Source: Whitmania pigra
Lineage: Eukaryota > Annelida > Clitellata > Hirudinida > Haemopidae
Direction: 5' to 3'
DNA: 64,000 nucleotides
Assembly (NCBI GenBank): GCA_021613335.1
Contig: JAJTWR010000404.1
Coordinates: 570,001-634,000, forward strand
A model generated the notes under the pieces. That model was not told where the DNA came from and made no database searches. It saw only the letters and a list, made by a program, of their open reading frames with translations. Shown piece by piece: positions 34,361-50,340 of the stretch. The position numbers were made by a program, and so were the translations under genes. The stretch's first letter is position 1, and each line of letters starts with the position of its first letter.

Positions 34361-34924
34361 CTTATTTAATTTATTGTAATTATGATTATGATTGTGATGG
34401 TAATGATGATGATGAGGATGATTATGATGATGATCAGGTATCGGCATTTGTTAGAACCTTACTTATATCTAGGGTCATGCGTTTAGTGGATTAGGGTTGG
34501 ATTTAGTTACAAAAGAATTTTTGCTCGTTATTCAATATACGGTTTTCACGGAGTTTATAATAAGGTTGAAGTTGAACCGTTCAACGATGATAAAAAGTCT
34601 TATTCCACACGGTAACGACAGGTAGCGGTCGAATCTGAAACACCTTTTTAACATATAAACAGCAGCACATATGCTGACGATTGTAGCGTTTTATATATAA
34701 AATATATTAATAATTTCTTTTTTGTCTTGTTATTTATTTATTTATTTATAATTACTTTACAACATTGCTCACTTGCACCATGAAATGAAGCTGTAAACTT
34801 GGTATATAAAATTTGTTTTTTAAATTACTTAAAATCAAACAAAAATTTTTACAATTTTAAATAAATTAAAACTGAAAATAATTTTAAATAAGAGCAGCTT
34901 TCTTTTAAAATTAAAATGATTAAA

Positions 34925-35010
34925 ATTAAAATTAACAAGCAAAGACATCTGGCGAACGTAGTTAGGATCATTCCGATCGGAGTTATGTGTCTTAAATTAA
35001 ATTAAAAAAA
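34925..35010. repeat. Dispersed repeat unit, partial, member 5
   Basis: AACAAGCAAAGACATCTGGC and TTCCGATCGGAGTTATGTG, truncated. A second partial unit follows at about 35435-35535 (GGAGTTAGGTTCCATCATCT, CACCGCTGCTTAGGAAACGA). Confidence 0.55.
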
Positions 35011-35107
35011 CAAAAATAACAAAAAATAAACTGAATAATTATTTAATTATGTAATTATAGATCGTCATTTACTACTAGAAATGCAACTTAATAAGTAAAC
35101 TTAATAT

Positions 35108-35357
<250 letters not shown>

Positions 35358-36484
35358 ATTTATATACGTATACGACTTCCAAAGAATTTATTAATATGTT
35401 AATATTACGGGATAAATAACGTTGTATTAATTAAATATTCGTTCCAATTGGAGTTAGGTTCCATCATCTTACATCAAAAACACCGCTGCTTAGGAAACGA
35501 TGCATGGCCAAATATAAAAGTTAAGTCCTGACCAATTGTCAATGTCTTTTATTATTATGGACTTTGTGGGACCGACTACGAGTTAAGGGTTTGATCAATA
35601 TGGCACTTGGCGTGCCGTGTTTATTAAGTTCTCGATGGTCCTTAGGATTATTTGACTAATAATAATAATTATTATTATTCGCTAATAGCGATGACATTTT
35701 TTTTAGTTATAAATTTATCTCAAAATTAACAAGCAACGACATCTGGCAAATGCAGCAATGAAAATGAAAATATAACTAAAAAAAATTTTACTTAGATTCC
35801 TGGTGGTCTTTGAGATGATCGTCACTGTGCATTGCATATTGAGCTACATGTATGCTGGGGCATGTATAAAAATGGTTTATAATGTAACATAAATTATAAA
35901 ATTTTAAACTAAATCTGATAACAGTTTTCATTCACTTGGATCTTTAGACAGTGATGCTTGATATGTCAAATTTGTCTTATAAATTATTTATAATTAAACA
36001 AAAATTTTAAATAAATCAAAAATGAAAATATATTTGAATTTTTAGACGATGGCAGATTTTCATTCAAATTTAAATTGATTTATCTTAAAATTAACAAAAT
36101 CTAGCAGTCATAGATAAGAAACCAATTACAATTTGTTAAAAATGAATTGAATTTAATTAGCAAAGTTGTGATAATTACTTGAATAAATTTCTTGATTAAA
36201 TATTCATTTCGATCGGAATTAGTTTTCGACTTAAATCAAAAATACCACTTAGGAAACGGTCTTTTGACAAATAAAGAAACTATGTCACGACGCAATATAA
36301 CACAGTAATGAAGTACAATAAATTAAAATTGAATCAAATGAATTAAAATAAAAGTTTTAAGAACAATAAGATTAGATTGATTTAAAACATTTGCGGTTTT
36401 GCGGCTGCCGTAGATAAATGGAGATTGCTGGGATCAATTTGAAAACATTTTAATTAAATATTTCATGACATTTCAATTGTAATT

Positions 36485-37951
36485 TTATTTAACTTTTTTT
36501 AATTCCCATTCAAAAAACTTGGCCTTTGTTGGAGTATTGCATATGACAAAATAAAGTTTTTCTCTCGCAACATTATCAATTTCCTCTCCACTACACATCA
36601 TGATTAAATCGTTAATCATATTTTCATGGTTCTTCGATACAAACAAAAAGGGACATTTTTTAATCATGGTTTCGAACCACCATGGTAATGGTAAAGTATT
36701 TCGGTATATTGAATCAATGAATCGCTTCCTTAGAAAATTATCAATGTCATATTGACGTGTTAAATGAAAATCGCCCCCTACATCATCGGTATTTCCTTCT
36801 TTTTTCAAATACGATTCTTTCAACCTGACACAAGCTTTATACATCACAGACAACACATATAAAGTCTTGAGGAAATTATCATAAACGAGACACTTCTCGA
36901 CGGTATAATCAATTTCATCTTCGCAAATCGTCGAGTGCTTGATGGTATCACATATTTGCCGATCATTTGTAGTTGGACAATTTGCATCATTCAATATATA
37001 TGGTTCGATATCATTGCAATGCCTTCTGTCGATGAGTTTCATAACATCGCTGAATTCGTTTTCATCAAAAAATTTAATGCATCTGATACAATACAAATAA
37101 ATGATATGTTCCGACCCAAGATTTGTTATTTGTGGTTGGATAATATTAATAGCACGCTGCAATTTTTTCTGTTCATTTTTGGCGGATGTAAAGTATTGGT
37201 ATAAATGATTAATTAAACAAGAAATATCAAAATATGGACCACTCGCAATGAAAAAGGTACTGAAATTTTTTTGTTGCATATATTTAAAGAATTTTTTCGC
37301 TTCCAAATATGGTTCCCACCGTTCGATTCTCTCCAATATGTATGTGCTCATTCGACGTAACCAGGATGCTAATCTTTTCTTCTGTGGGTGTTTTGGTTCT
37401 GGAATGTTTAATTCTGATAACCTTGTAAGTATCTCCGTTGTTGTATTTTCAATGTCATGTTTCTTCAATATCCACATTTTATCAAGAGCAAGTTTTAGAA
37501 ATTTAACAGCTCGACACGTATTAGATATTGATCGCTCAGAAGAAATTTTACGTCGGATTATTCTATCATCTAATGATTGGTCAAACAGTTGCAAGCACAC
37601 TGCATCTACAATGCGATAACATCTCTTTAGATCTTCCCCATCATCTATTTTTAAAAACAAATTTGTGCATTTCTTGACAAGATATTTCACTGCTTCTTTC
37701 GAAAAGGTAATTGACATGACTTGCAAATGCAGGTCCTCATTAGGATACAATATGTCGTCAACTTCAAAGATTATAGAGTCGGATACTTTAGGCAAGATAG
37801 AACTGAAAACTGTTAAGGTTTTCTTAACCTTATCAAAGCATTCTTCTGATAACTTACCATTTTCATCGATATCGTTAACTATTTCTTGGAAGGATTTAAT
37901 TACCCACTGCACTTGATCCCTCTCTTTTTCTGGAATTCTTAAACTTTCCAT
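36485..37951 (-). CDS. Unknown multigene family, copy E (488 aa)
   Basis: Intronless minus-strand ORF, the most diverged of the five, starting at ATG 37951. The first eight or so residues of the other copies, and their upstream sequence to the initiation region, are replaced, so a local ATG serves as start. In-frame length changes include loss of about eight codons near residue 270 and gain of one codon near residue 180. The frame is fully open and the central HPQKKRLASW block is unchanged. The downstream flank is conserved to about 36345. Retention of frame despite divergence suggests past or present selection. Function unknown. Confidence 0.7.
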   Translation of the reverse strand: MESLRIPEKERDQVQWVIKSFQEIVNDIDENGKLSEECFDKVKKTLTVFSSILPKVSDSIIFEVDDILYPNEDLHLQVMSITFSKEAVKYLVKKCTNLFLKIDDGEDLKRCYRIVDAVCLQLFDQSLDDRIIRRKISSERSISNTCRAVKFLKLALDKMWILKKHDIENTTTEILTRLSELNIPEPKHPQKKRLASWLRRMSTYILERIERWEPYLEAKKFFKYMQQKNFSTFFIASGPYFDISCLINHLYQYFTSAKNEQKKLQRAINIIQPQITNLGSEHIIYLYCIRCIKFFDENEFSDVMKLIDRRHCNDIEPYILNDANCPTTNDRQICDTIKHSTICEDEIDYTVEKCLVYDNFLKTLYVLSVMYKACVRLKESYLKKEGNTDDVGGDFHLTRQYDIDNFLRKRFIDSIYRNTLPLPWWFETMIKKCPFLFVSKNHENMINDLIMMCSGEEIDNVAREKLYFVICNTPTKAKFFEWELKKVK

Positions 37952-38180
37952 GTTTCTTTTCTTGTTGCAGTTTCTTTGTCTTGTATTCCTTTGAATAAAT
38001 GATTTATGTAAATTTCAGACTGGACTATGAATTTGCTTCAAGAAAAACTATAAATATGATATCCCTTGCAATATAATTTTAATATTTAATGTTTAATTAG
38101 CCAACATATTATTATTATGTTTATTATCTGGTCACACAGGGCCCTTGCTTCTGTGGATCGAAGAAAGCTCGCTAAAAACT

Positions 38181-38400
38181 GAGGTAACTAAGATAATTGT
38201 TGGAGTTAAACAAAATAATACAGTTGTATTATTAGTTAATAGTATTATTTATATAATATGAAATAACTAAGGTAATTGTTGTTGTTAAACAAAATAATAT
38301 ATAATAGTTATAATATGAAATAACTAAGATAATTGTTGTTGTTAAACAAAATAATACAGTTGCATTATTAGTTAATAGTATTATTTATATATTCTTTCCT
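38181..38400. repeat. Three-copy tandem repeat
   Basis: Three imperfect copies of a unit with GAAATAACTAAGATAATTGT and GTTAAACAAAATAATA, separated by TTAGTTAATAGTATTATTTA-type sequence. No coding content. Confidence 0.75.
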
Positions 38401-38718
38401 AATCTTTTCAGAGAGTAGACACAATTTGAAATTTCACTCGTAGCTATGTTCTGTATTTCGTTAGTATTACTAAATAGTATTATGGCTATGCGATATACTG
38501 TAGTTTTTAGATATTTTTGTGAGCTTTATTATGACATTGTTATTGCGGTGCTTACGATAGCGTGTACTTTAATTAAATAAATAAACTATAATAATAATAA
38601 TAATAACATATGTAATGATATAATTAAATATAAAGTTATATTACGATATAGCGTAATAAAAAACATATAAATAAATTAATAAAATTAAAAGTTAAACCAC
38701 TCTTAATCATCACTCCAG

Positions 38719-38858
38719 ATCCAAACTGCAGCAAAGCGGAATTAAGTCCAGTAGTTGAATTACTGAAAGAGTTGGCAGGGCAGAACGGATGCAGTTTGAG
38801 TTCAGTTTTGAAATACTACACGAATGAATACGAACCTATTTACAAGTGGTTACTGAAA
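38719..38858 (+). other. Possible orphan coding exon
   Basis: Between an acceptor-like CACTCCAG and a donor-like AAAGTATTA, one frame is open and unusually protein-like in this AT-rich area. It includes CSKAELSPVVELLKELAG and SSVLKYYTNEYEPIYKWLLK. Base composition is less AT-rich than its surroundings. No partner exon was found. It may be a remnant exon of a gene destroyed by the repeat expansion, or chance. I do not recognise the family. Confidence 0.3.
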
Positions 38859-40667
38859 GTATTATTACTTTTAAATTTTATTATTACTAATATTGCAATT
38901 TAAAACATTTCACTAATATTGCAATTAAGAACATTGTATTAATATTGCAATTAAGAATATTGTATTAATATTGCAATTAAAAACATTCCCATAATAAGGG
39001 AAACACAACTGGCTGAGATAATCAAGTTAATCAAGAACAGAGAATATATGTTAAATGATGTTAAATATTGAATATGCTGAATTATTTGTTGTTATTATTC
39101 TGTGAATTAAAAAATTAAATTAGTTATTTTAAAAATCAATTTAAACTGCATTGGATAGATGTTGAATTTTATTATATATATAATGTGTTGCATTATTTGT
39201 TGCAATTGTTCAGTTATTTATCAGAATTCAGATCATTTGGTTATGTAATATATAATGAATATGTTAATTATTCAGTAAACTAATTGTCAGAGCTGTAATT
39301 TAATTTGTATAAAACGATATAAATCATATCGTAGGTAATTCATATAATGTATTGCATATAAAAATGAGTTTAACATTAAAGAAATTGTTGATAAATATCA
39401 AAATTAATTTATTAGGCATTATTATTATTAGTATTATGTATGATTTGCAAAAAATCATATTAATTTCTTAATTATTTTAGTTTTTTTTACTAAATTTATT
39501 AAATTTAAATGTATTATTGTAATTATTTTAATTTTTTCATGAATTTTTTTTTTAATTGTAAACTCTAAATTCCCATGGTACGGCAGTTTTTATCGGGAAT
39601 GGAGGGATGGAGGGGGAGACTGGCCAAAGCCCAAAAATAGGGAACACGATGATGAATCGCTTCTGAGAAGTCGAAAACTGCGAAAAGGAAAAGAGACGAT
39701 AAAGTTTTTCCATAACTTTTTCCTATTAACTGATCATCATTTTGTCTCCTGGATCGGCAAACGCAATTAACTCGCTCGGTCATCCGCATCTTCTGCACTC
39801 TTCTAATTCACTCCACTTGTCCTTTCTCCGTCACTCCTGCTCACTCCTGTTCACTCTTCGACCGGATTTATGTTTCCGCTTGGCGCTTGTACAGTTTTTA
39901 TTCTAGCTTGTAATTAGAAAAATAATTGTATTTATTTAATTATTTTGATTTTTTAGTCGTAAAATGTAAAATGTTTTTCTAATCGTTTATGCTGTTGCTT
40001 TTTTAAAGTTTTGGAAAATAAAGCTTAATTATAATATTTCTGAGTGCAACAACGGAATTATTTTATAAATTATTGCGATCAAGTGGAATGTTATTATCTG
40101 ACTATATAAATTTAGAATACTCTGTTTTGACGATTTAGAGCTTGTGACAGTTTTAAGTTTATTTTTATTTTATTTTTTTTATTAACTGCGATTTCCAAAC
40201 TAAACATGTTCTCAAATATTCAGTTACACTGCAGTGTTTTAGAATTTTCTATTTAATCTTTTTGTTTATATTCACATTTTTGTGAAAATTAAAATTCCTT
40301 CCTAACCGAAAACAAAAAAGCTCTCGACCAATTTTGATTTAACATTGCGAAAAGATATTATAACAGCATCGCAAGAATTGATGCGAAAAACGATCCGGAC
40401 CATACCGACCTTAGCAACACGGCCTGTGATTAAAAACTTCTGCAGCACGGAGATAATTTCCTCCGCCTCCGTGTACATCCCCCCGTGGTCAGTCTCTCCC
40501 GGATTGGCGGGCGCATCTCCATTCCAAAACACTCCTGATAAAGTCCCGCCGGTCCTTGGTGTTTGTGTTGCATTGTTTTTTATTTGTTTGATTTCTTTTT
40601 TTTTTTTAAATAAAATTTTTCGTTTTTCTAAATTTATGAAAAGCATAATCTTGTTCGATCGACGGCG

Positions 40668-43292
<2,625 letters not shown>

Positions 43293-43850
43293 AATTGATC
43301 AGTGTCTTTCGTAGAAAATATAAATTCAGAACTTTTCTTAAACGTCTCTTTCTTGTCAGTCAGTTTGGATTAAAACATTAGATAAATTTATATTTAAGAT
43401 GTAAAAGTTTTGAATCACAAAGGTTACGTCTCAGATTTAAGGTCTATCAAATTATCATTAGAGTTTCAATAACCTTGTAAATGCAAGCGTAAAACTTCAA
43501 AAAGATTAAAACGATTATAATGCATTAAAAATCTTTGGTTTGAAAATATTTAGAGTTTTAGCATTTTCCAGACATACCACAACCTTAATGCAAGGTCAGT
43601 TTTTAATTTAAACAATTTTAATAATCCCATTTAATGTTCACTAATTAAAGATAAAATTAAACTTACTATTATCTAGCTAATTAACAACCAATTTGCAGTT
43701 TCATCGCCAAAACGGCGAGTTCTTGGATACGACCACCGTCCATCTAATATTATTGTTTGTTGTCATGTCGGAGCTTTTCGAGAGGGTGATGCGAGACGTT
43801 ACGTTTGAATTGTAAAATATCTCCACATCCATTTACATACAACAACATTC
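43293..43850. other. Gap between HS3ST and the RD3-like gene
   Basis: AT-rich. It must hold the HS3ST 3' UTR and the promoter of the next gene. I saw no canonical AATAAA here; ATTAAA-like hexamers occur near 43505-43530. Confidence 0.5.
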
Positions 43851-44768
43851 ATGGACTCAGAAAACGAAATCCTACATATAAGCGATTGCGTCAACGACAG
43901 GACTAGTGCCTGGTCTACAGTAGCCACTTGGTTTAAGAGCTGGATACCAGAAAGATCAGTAAAGCTCAGTGAACCCAATCCTAAGCAACGCATCGCAGAG
44001 CTGGTCATCAGCGAGCTGATATGGCAGATGAAATTGATGGAGCACAATCGTCAGGAAAAAGAAAAAGAAAGAAGAAAACAAATTTCTGGAGTTGATTATT
44101 CTTGGCTGGTGACGAACAAGCCGAGGTTTCCAACCCTTGCTGACTTCAAGAGGCTAGAACTGGAGGACTTGTGCTACAGACTTGATCCTGAAGACAGCAC
44201 TGAAGTTTGAACTTGATTGCATTGTGAAATCATTGATTGTTAACTATTTAACCAGTTATTTGTTATTGCTACTGGATATGCTGCTAATTGCAATTGTTAA
44301 ATTTAAATTTCTGGCTAAATTATAAATATATCTACAGATTTCTAGACATTATTTTCTCTAGTGGTTTTTTCTCATACAGCCACAACAACAATATCTTTCA
44401 AAAAGAAAAGTTGTATTAAAGAAAACAAGACAAATTTATTATGATATCATTCCAACCCCACAAATTCACAGGTCATACGGTCGATGTGGAGGGCGTGCCT
44501 CGACGAGCCCTCGCCTCTCGATCTCCCCGACATGCTCCAAAACATCCTACTGAGCAAGATTCAGGAGAAAAGGCTGCAACAGAATTCCACCATGTCCTCT
44601 TCATCCTCTGGCACCTCCCTAGGAGAATGGTCCAGGTGGATAGGGAACAGCGTCCTCAGCCTCTTTGGGGGACAGGCCGAAAGGAGCAGTGGGTTTAGTC
44701 AGCAGGAGTTGAACAAGTTCGACAGCCTCGAGATGGTCGAGATGGGCATCGAGCCCGTGGAAGTATGA
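43851..44768 (+). CDS. RD3: RD3-like protein (retinal degeneration 3 homologue)
   Basis: Two exons, 43851-44204 and 44472-44768, join in phase 0 to give 216 aa; human RD3 is about 195 aa. The first exon encodes an amphipathic helix with ELIWQMKLMEHNRQEKE, then GVDYSWL and LELEDLCYRL. These line up with the helical and GVDYSWL/LEDVC signatures of RD3. The second exon continues with RSMWRACLDEP...LPDMLQNILLSKIQEK, which aligns with the next RD3 helices, then a Ser-rich tail. In vertebrates RD3 binds and silences retinal guanylate cyclases and guides their transport; the role here is inferred. The donor (GAA/GTTTGA) is weak. If it is not used, a 119-residue form ending at 44210 would result. Confidence 0.8.
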
Positions 44769-45488
44769 CCGAGGATGTCGGCCGTCGGTGGCGTCGACGT
44801 CGTTTAAGGAAAGACACTTTCTTGCCTACTTAGAGAAGTCGTTTTAATGTCAGAAATTTGTATAATTTCTCCCCGATGAAAAGGAGATGCACCAAAGAGG
44901 AAATCTACTCTCGAACGTGCCACGAATCATGGCTGCCATTCCAATGCCTTCCTGTCATCTTGACGTCTGCTCACGAAAGTTTTGGGAGCTCCGGCACCGG
45001 TTGACGATTTTCTTGAATTTCAATTGTTTTTCAATCGTATTTAATCCGTGCAGATGTTCAACCTAGTTAGCCGAGAACTTTTCAACGTGAATTTAATGCG
45101 ATGCTTTTAAAATCAGTCAGAAGAGAGCGACTTACAGGGCCTGTGCTCGATTCGTATAGTAATTATTTTCTGTTGTGGTTACGATAGTCGTGGACGAGTG
45201 ATGTGCGACTTGTGACAAGTTTTATGATCTCATCGAGTTTGACATTCCCTACCTGTCCTGAGGACGTTGTTTGATCATGTCGTGTGCCAAAACATTTCGA
45301 ATGTAATCAAAAAACATGTAGAGTCCTTTTAAGAAATTTTCTTCTTCGGGATTTTACATTAGCACTTTCGTGTGTCTAGTTTAGCTTTCCAAACGTGCAT
45401 TTAATTATTTCTGACGTGTCAAAGATTCCTGACGACTTGTAAACTGTTCACATTATCCGAAACAAAGAGTTTGGTTTTCACAATTAAC

Positions 45489-45494
45489 AATAAA
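45489..45494 (+). terminator. Candidate polyadenylation signal AATAAA
   Basis: AACAATAAAGACT about 720 bases after the RD3-like stop. It is the clearest canonical hexamer noticed on that strand. Confidence 0.5.
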
Positions 45495-48296
45495 GACTAT
45501 TTTTGAAGCATGTTCCAATGCCACTACAGGCTGAGAATGTAGGACAAAATCAGGAAGGACGCAAACCAGAATTTCTGGCAAAGGATAAATGACGCATTAT
45601 TCTGATTTTTAGCAAACCCTTCCCCAAAATGTTTTGCAACCAAAATGTCTTTATTTTAAGTGCGATAAACTCATAAAGTTGGAAAAAGTAAATACAACTT
45701 CTCCATGCGACACGTTATGCAGCGAGATTGCGGAAGGTCGCGTACGTTACGCCACGATTGAGCGGCATCGGGAAAAGCTGATAAATTTCAGCGCACAAGA
45801 ATCTCTCGCCTTTAAGAGATTATCTTTCCTAACATTTCAACTTCTGCTTTCAATTTCAGGATGAACTCAGGAAGCCTGCCAGACGAACAAGCCAAAAATC
45901 AGTCGACGGTTTACGTCGGCGATTGCTAAACAGAATAATGAAATCGCTAGCTCGAAAATAGATCAGCATAGTAACCGTAAAAAACAACTGCTATATAATT
46001 TTTTAACGTATGTGCAAGTGGACAGTTACGAATACCTCGGTACCCCAAGTTGAGCTGTGCACATCACCCCAGTCAAACCTCACGTCTTGAACGACCACGG
46101 GTGAAAGAAATGTCCCCCCCGTGGGCTGCCCGAAGCAGAGAAAACCAGCAGAGTAAACAGACTTCCAGCTTATCACATGCGTCGCAAACAAACCGAACCG
46201 ACAGAAGAAGAAGATTGAAAGTATCGACGAAAATCTCGCGCTCGACCGACGAAGCATCCGAGCGAAAAGCAGCTAAATAACGGCAGGTACAAGGCAGGTG
46301 CGAATTCGACGGTCGAGTCTCTCCCCTTGAAGCTGAGCCAGTTTTTCCTTTTAGCGACATGATCTTCTGTTTGTCTTTTTTTTCAATATCCTCGAAGTCA
46401 AAAATAGAAACCAACGTCGCGATCCGTCCGTCGAGATGAAGCCGAAAATAACAAAACTCAAGCCCCGTACTATGATTGGTCGGCGAATGTTTTTGGCGCG
46501 TCGGAAGCTAAAATTAGGAACGACGACGACGAGTGAAGTGCAATAAAGCGAGTAGGAAGAACGGAAAAGGAAACCAAGGAAATGCTTTGCAAGTATGGCG
46601 AAAAGCTTCCAGTGAAAGGACGATGCCTTCACAGAAAAAAAAGTGAAATTACGCTCTTAAGGTAATTCATATTTACAGCCGGTCGTAAACGATAATTCGT
46701 TTGGACGACAACTGCTGATATACCTCCTCCGTTAATACAAAGCCCGGAGCGACGGCAACTTTACCTTGCATGAGTAGTCACGTGACGATCGTAATCAAAC
46801 GGCAAAATTATATTCATCGTAATATGACATCATTCGCGAGGTGACAAGATGTCGTAAAATATTTGCAAGTAATCGACGATGAATCAAAAGCAAGAGCAAT
46901 TAAAATAACAATCACATCATTACCATTATAATCATTATTATTATTATTATTATAATTACGATAACTACTATTATTATTATTATTATTATTATTATTGTTA
47001 TTATTATTATTACCGTTACTAGTTTCACGTAACTATTACAACAACAAGCATCGCGACCTCGAGAACGAAGCAGACGCAATATTTCGTCCGTGGAATGCTG
47101 ATGAGAACACAATGTACAGCTTAGGCCTTGCCCTTCACCTGGGCAGACGACACGAGGTCGCGCTCGAATGCACGAGGAACCGAAAAAGGAGGAGACGCAT
47201 CCGATTGGAATATTGAGCTGTGTGATTGAGACTAAATGCAAAAATTCGTCGATTGAACAACTTAGATTAGATTGATTGAACAACTGTTCATGAGTTGACT
47301 TGAAAATAGGTTGATTGACAGCAAGTGAACTTGAAAATAGATTGACTAACAAACAAACGAAACAAGGAGTCATCGATGAAGGACCACTGCAGGTCTGAAC
47401 TAAAAAATAATCCAGGAGACTAGAAATAGTGAGAGAAAGAGAGAGAGCTGGTTACATAATTTCACTAAACAAAATTATTAAAAAAGACAAAAAATATAAA
47501 AAAAAACAACTTTAAAATAAAATCTTTAAAAGTCAACGAGCGAAAAAAAAAAGAGAAAACAAATTCGTCTAAATTTACAATTCCTTCCGAAGCGTAACAA
47601 ATAAAAACGACAACAAAACGAGAGATTTGCAAGTGCACGATCACAATGCTCGCGACACTTGCAAATGCCCGGAGGGTATTGGCCGGTCCCGAGCAGATGA
47701 ATTGACCTAACGGGAGAAGGAATGAGCAGACGAGAACGAGTGAATGAACGAACGAACGAAGCAAGGCGTAAACAAAAAATGATCTTCGACGTTGAATCGG
47801 CTGAGGACTAGATATTACAGACTTTATCCTACAAATGCCTCTCCCAACCCTGTGTGAGCAGCGGTAACAATGTCGCTGAGCAAGATGACTTGTCATTATC
47901 GAAAAATAAATCGTCATCGTCATCATCCTCATTGTTGTCACCAATCAATGCAAGAAGCCACTTCCTACAAAACATGTTAATTGTAACGAGATACGGATAA
48001 ACGTAATTACTAAATAGAGTTAGTTACTAAATAGACGACAGACCCAAAGTAATTATTCATACCGACATAAGCTCAACTCAAACAAGAACAGGTCATCTAA
48101 ACAGTATCATCATCCTCATCAAATGGCAATTCAACCGCAATGAAGACGATGGCTTTGCAAAGCGACGGAGGACAGTGCCACAATGATTTTCGAAAACGTC
48201 CTCCGAAACGACGAAAGAAACTCATCCGACAAATCGGTTTAGGATCATTTGGAATTCAAACTCTCTGGTGACAGGATAATCTGGACTGCTCGTTAG

Positions 48297-48302
48297 TTTA
48301 AT
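48297..48302 (-). terminator. Weak candidate polyadenylation signal (ATTAAA on minus strand)
   Basis: TTTAAT on the plus strand about 410 bases beyond the CAMSAP stop. No AATAAA was noticed closer. Tentative. Confidence 0.25.
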
Positions 48303-48713
48303 CTGTTTAAGATTCAAGGTGTGCTCGGGTTTACTGATGACGACGACGTTGTTGATGTCGATAGATGATGACAATAAATGATGATGATGATGATGAGCAA
48401 TAAACTCTAAGTATACAAGAATGACTTTTCATGAGATGACAGGTCGTTCTCAACTTAAACTGTGCACCTGATTGAGCCTTAAAGAGAACGAACAGCAATG
48501 ACAACAATGGCGATGAAGACAGCAGTAATCGACGACGACGCAAACCCAGATTCACCCACCGGTAAGCCCGAGACTTCTCGTGTCACGTCAAAAACATTGT
48601 CGACATCGTCCTGGCAACAGAGCAAACTAACTCAGAACGGCAGACCGGACGAGAGGAGACTGCGAACGGAAGCAGCAGGGACGGGAAGTGCGGAAGGGGT
48701 CCCCGCCTTCTCT

Positions 48714-49464
48714 TCAGGTCGTGTTTTTCCTCGGAGTAGTGCTGGCAGGCTGCTTCCTGCTCCAGAGGCAGGAGAGGATGGTGACACCGTCGATGGTGGA
48801 GGAGAGATGCTTCGTCGAGGTGACCTCGGAAAAGTTCTTCGACCCCGAGTTGTACCTGCGAGCGAACGGAACGGAATGAACTGAATCGAACTAAGTCGGA
48901 AATCGTGGCTGAGTTGTTGTTTCTTTATCGTTATCCTTTTTGTGACTTAAAAAATTTCCATATCATCACTGTCTAGACGGAAACGATCGTTACACGCCAA
49001 GTCATAAATTCCGTTTATCGATATCATTGCCATCACTATCCTGGATTTGAATCTTTAAATCAAATTTTCATGTCATCATCACAACACCACCATCATCATC
49101 ATCACAACACCATCATCATCATCATCATCACAACACCACTATCATCATCATCATCATCATCATAACACTATCATCATCATCATCATCATCATCACAAGAA
49201 CAACACCACCCACTTGAAGAACTTCTCCATCATCTTGTCGGAGAGCTGCCTGGGACCCACCCCGTGGATCTTGAAGACCTCCTGCTTCTCCGGGTTGAAC
49301 GAGTACAGGCCCCTGTACTGCAGGCCCGCGTCTCGGAAGAGGACGACGAAGTGCTTCGACTCGCTCCTGTTGATCTCCTGTGAGTGAGGAAGGGAGTGAA
49401 AAAAAAGAGAGACGGTGATGAGAGCTGTCTTAATAACTGTCATTCATTTAATAATAATAATAAC

Positions 49465-49495
<31 letters not shown>

Positions 49496-50301
49496 TAGTA
49501 ATAATAAATTAATTATTAAAATTTTCGTCAAATCAATATTAATATTAATATTATTATCATTAATTAATTAATTACCATCATTACCTCAAGGACCTTGCCC
49601 TTCAAGTCCTGGTTGACAACTCCAGCAAGGCAGCAGTCCTTGACGGCATTGATGATGATGCTCCTGTTCGACTTCTGGTTCGGCTTCACGAACAGCTTCA
49701 AGCCTATTGAAGGGTCAAAAGGTCAAATTCCAGTGACGAAAGTTAATATAAAAATAGGTTAGTTGGGTTCAAATGGTTTGTTGGTTAACCTCGGACGATT
49801 TAATGTAATCAATACGAAAAGTGCAATAATTGAGGTATAATTTGATGCTGATTGCAATATATATGTATGCGACTATGTATGGTAGATATGACTATTGGGT
49901 TCAATATCCATTTATTTAAGATTACCATAGTCTTCTTCATCCTTCTCCCCTTTAGGAAAATTATTTTTTTCACTCGTTTATGTCATTTTTATTCAATTCT
50001 ACTGAATTATATTTTCTTGACCAAACGGTTTTTGCATAAACTTTATTTTCTTAATTTAAATTTTAGTCGATGTTTCATTTTTTTATAAATTTTATTTAAT
50101 TATTTTAGGTCGCGAGGGACGAACGTTCCGAGTGCACCTACCCGAGCCATCCTCGACCTTCTCCCCCTCGCTGCCGCAACTGAGGAATCTCGACAGTTTC
50201 TCTGGAGTTGTAAAATCATTAAATAATGATGCAAAACTTTTAAACTAAATTAGTGTTATTGTTGCTATCATTATTATTATTATTATTATTATTATTAATA
50301 C

Positions 50302-50340
<39 letters not shown>

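Larger units (their letters stand above)
37952..40667. other. AT-rich intergenic DNA left of the sulfotransferase gene
   Basis: Holds the short conserved 5' flank of copy E to about 38100, a tandem repeat at 38181-38400, a possible isolated exon at 38719-38858 and AT-rich sequence to about 39540. Beyond 39540 base composition is more mixed and probably includes the promoter and 5' UTR of the gene that begins at 40668. Confidence 0.55.
44769..48713. other. RD3-like 3' UTR, then gene-poor DNA and CAMSAP 3' region
   Basis: A plus-strand AATAAA at 45489-45494 probably ends the RD3-like transcript. From 45.6 to 47.4 kb several short frames exist on both strands, but none has a domain, splice partner or codon bias I can support. 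An (ATT)n block lies near 46930-47012. From 47.4 to 48.7 kb the minus strand is probably CAMSAP 3' UTR, A-rich on the plus strand. Confidence 0.5.

Noticed and set aside
46050..47216. Several frames of 73-153 codons on both strands
   Set aside because: No splice partners, domains or consistent codon use; the area is less AT-rich, so chance frames are expected.
48688..48879. Plus-strand frame resembling a small membrane protein (VVFFLGVVLAGCFLL)
   Set aside because: The minus strand of the same bases is the last CKK exon of CAMSAP, in phase and with a proper acceptor.
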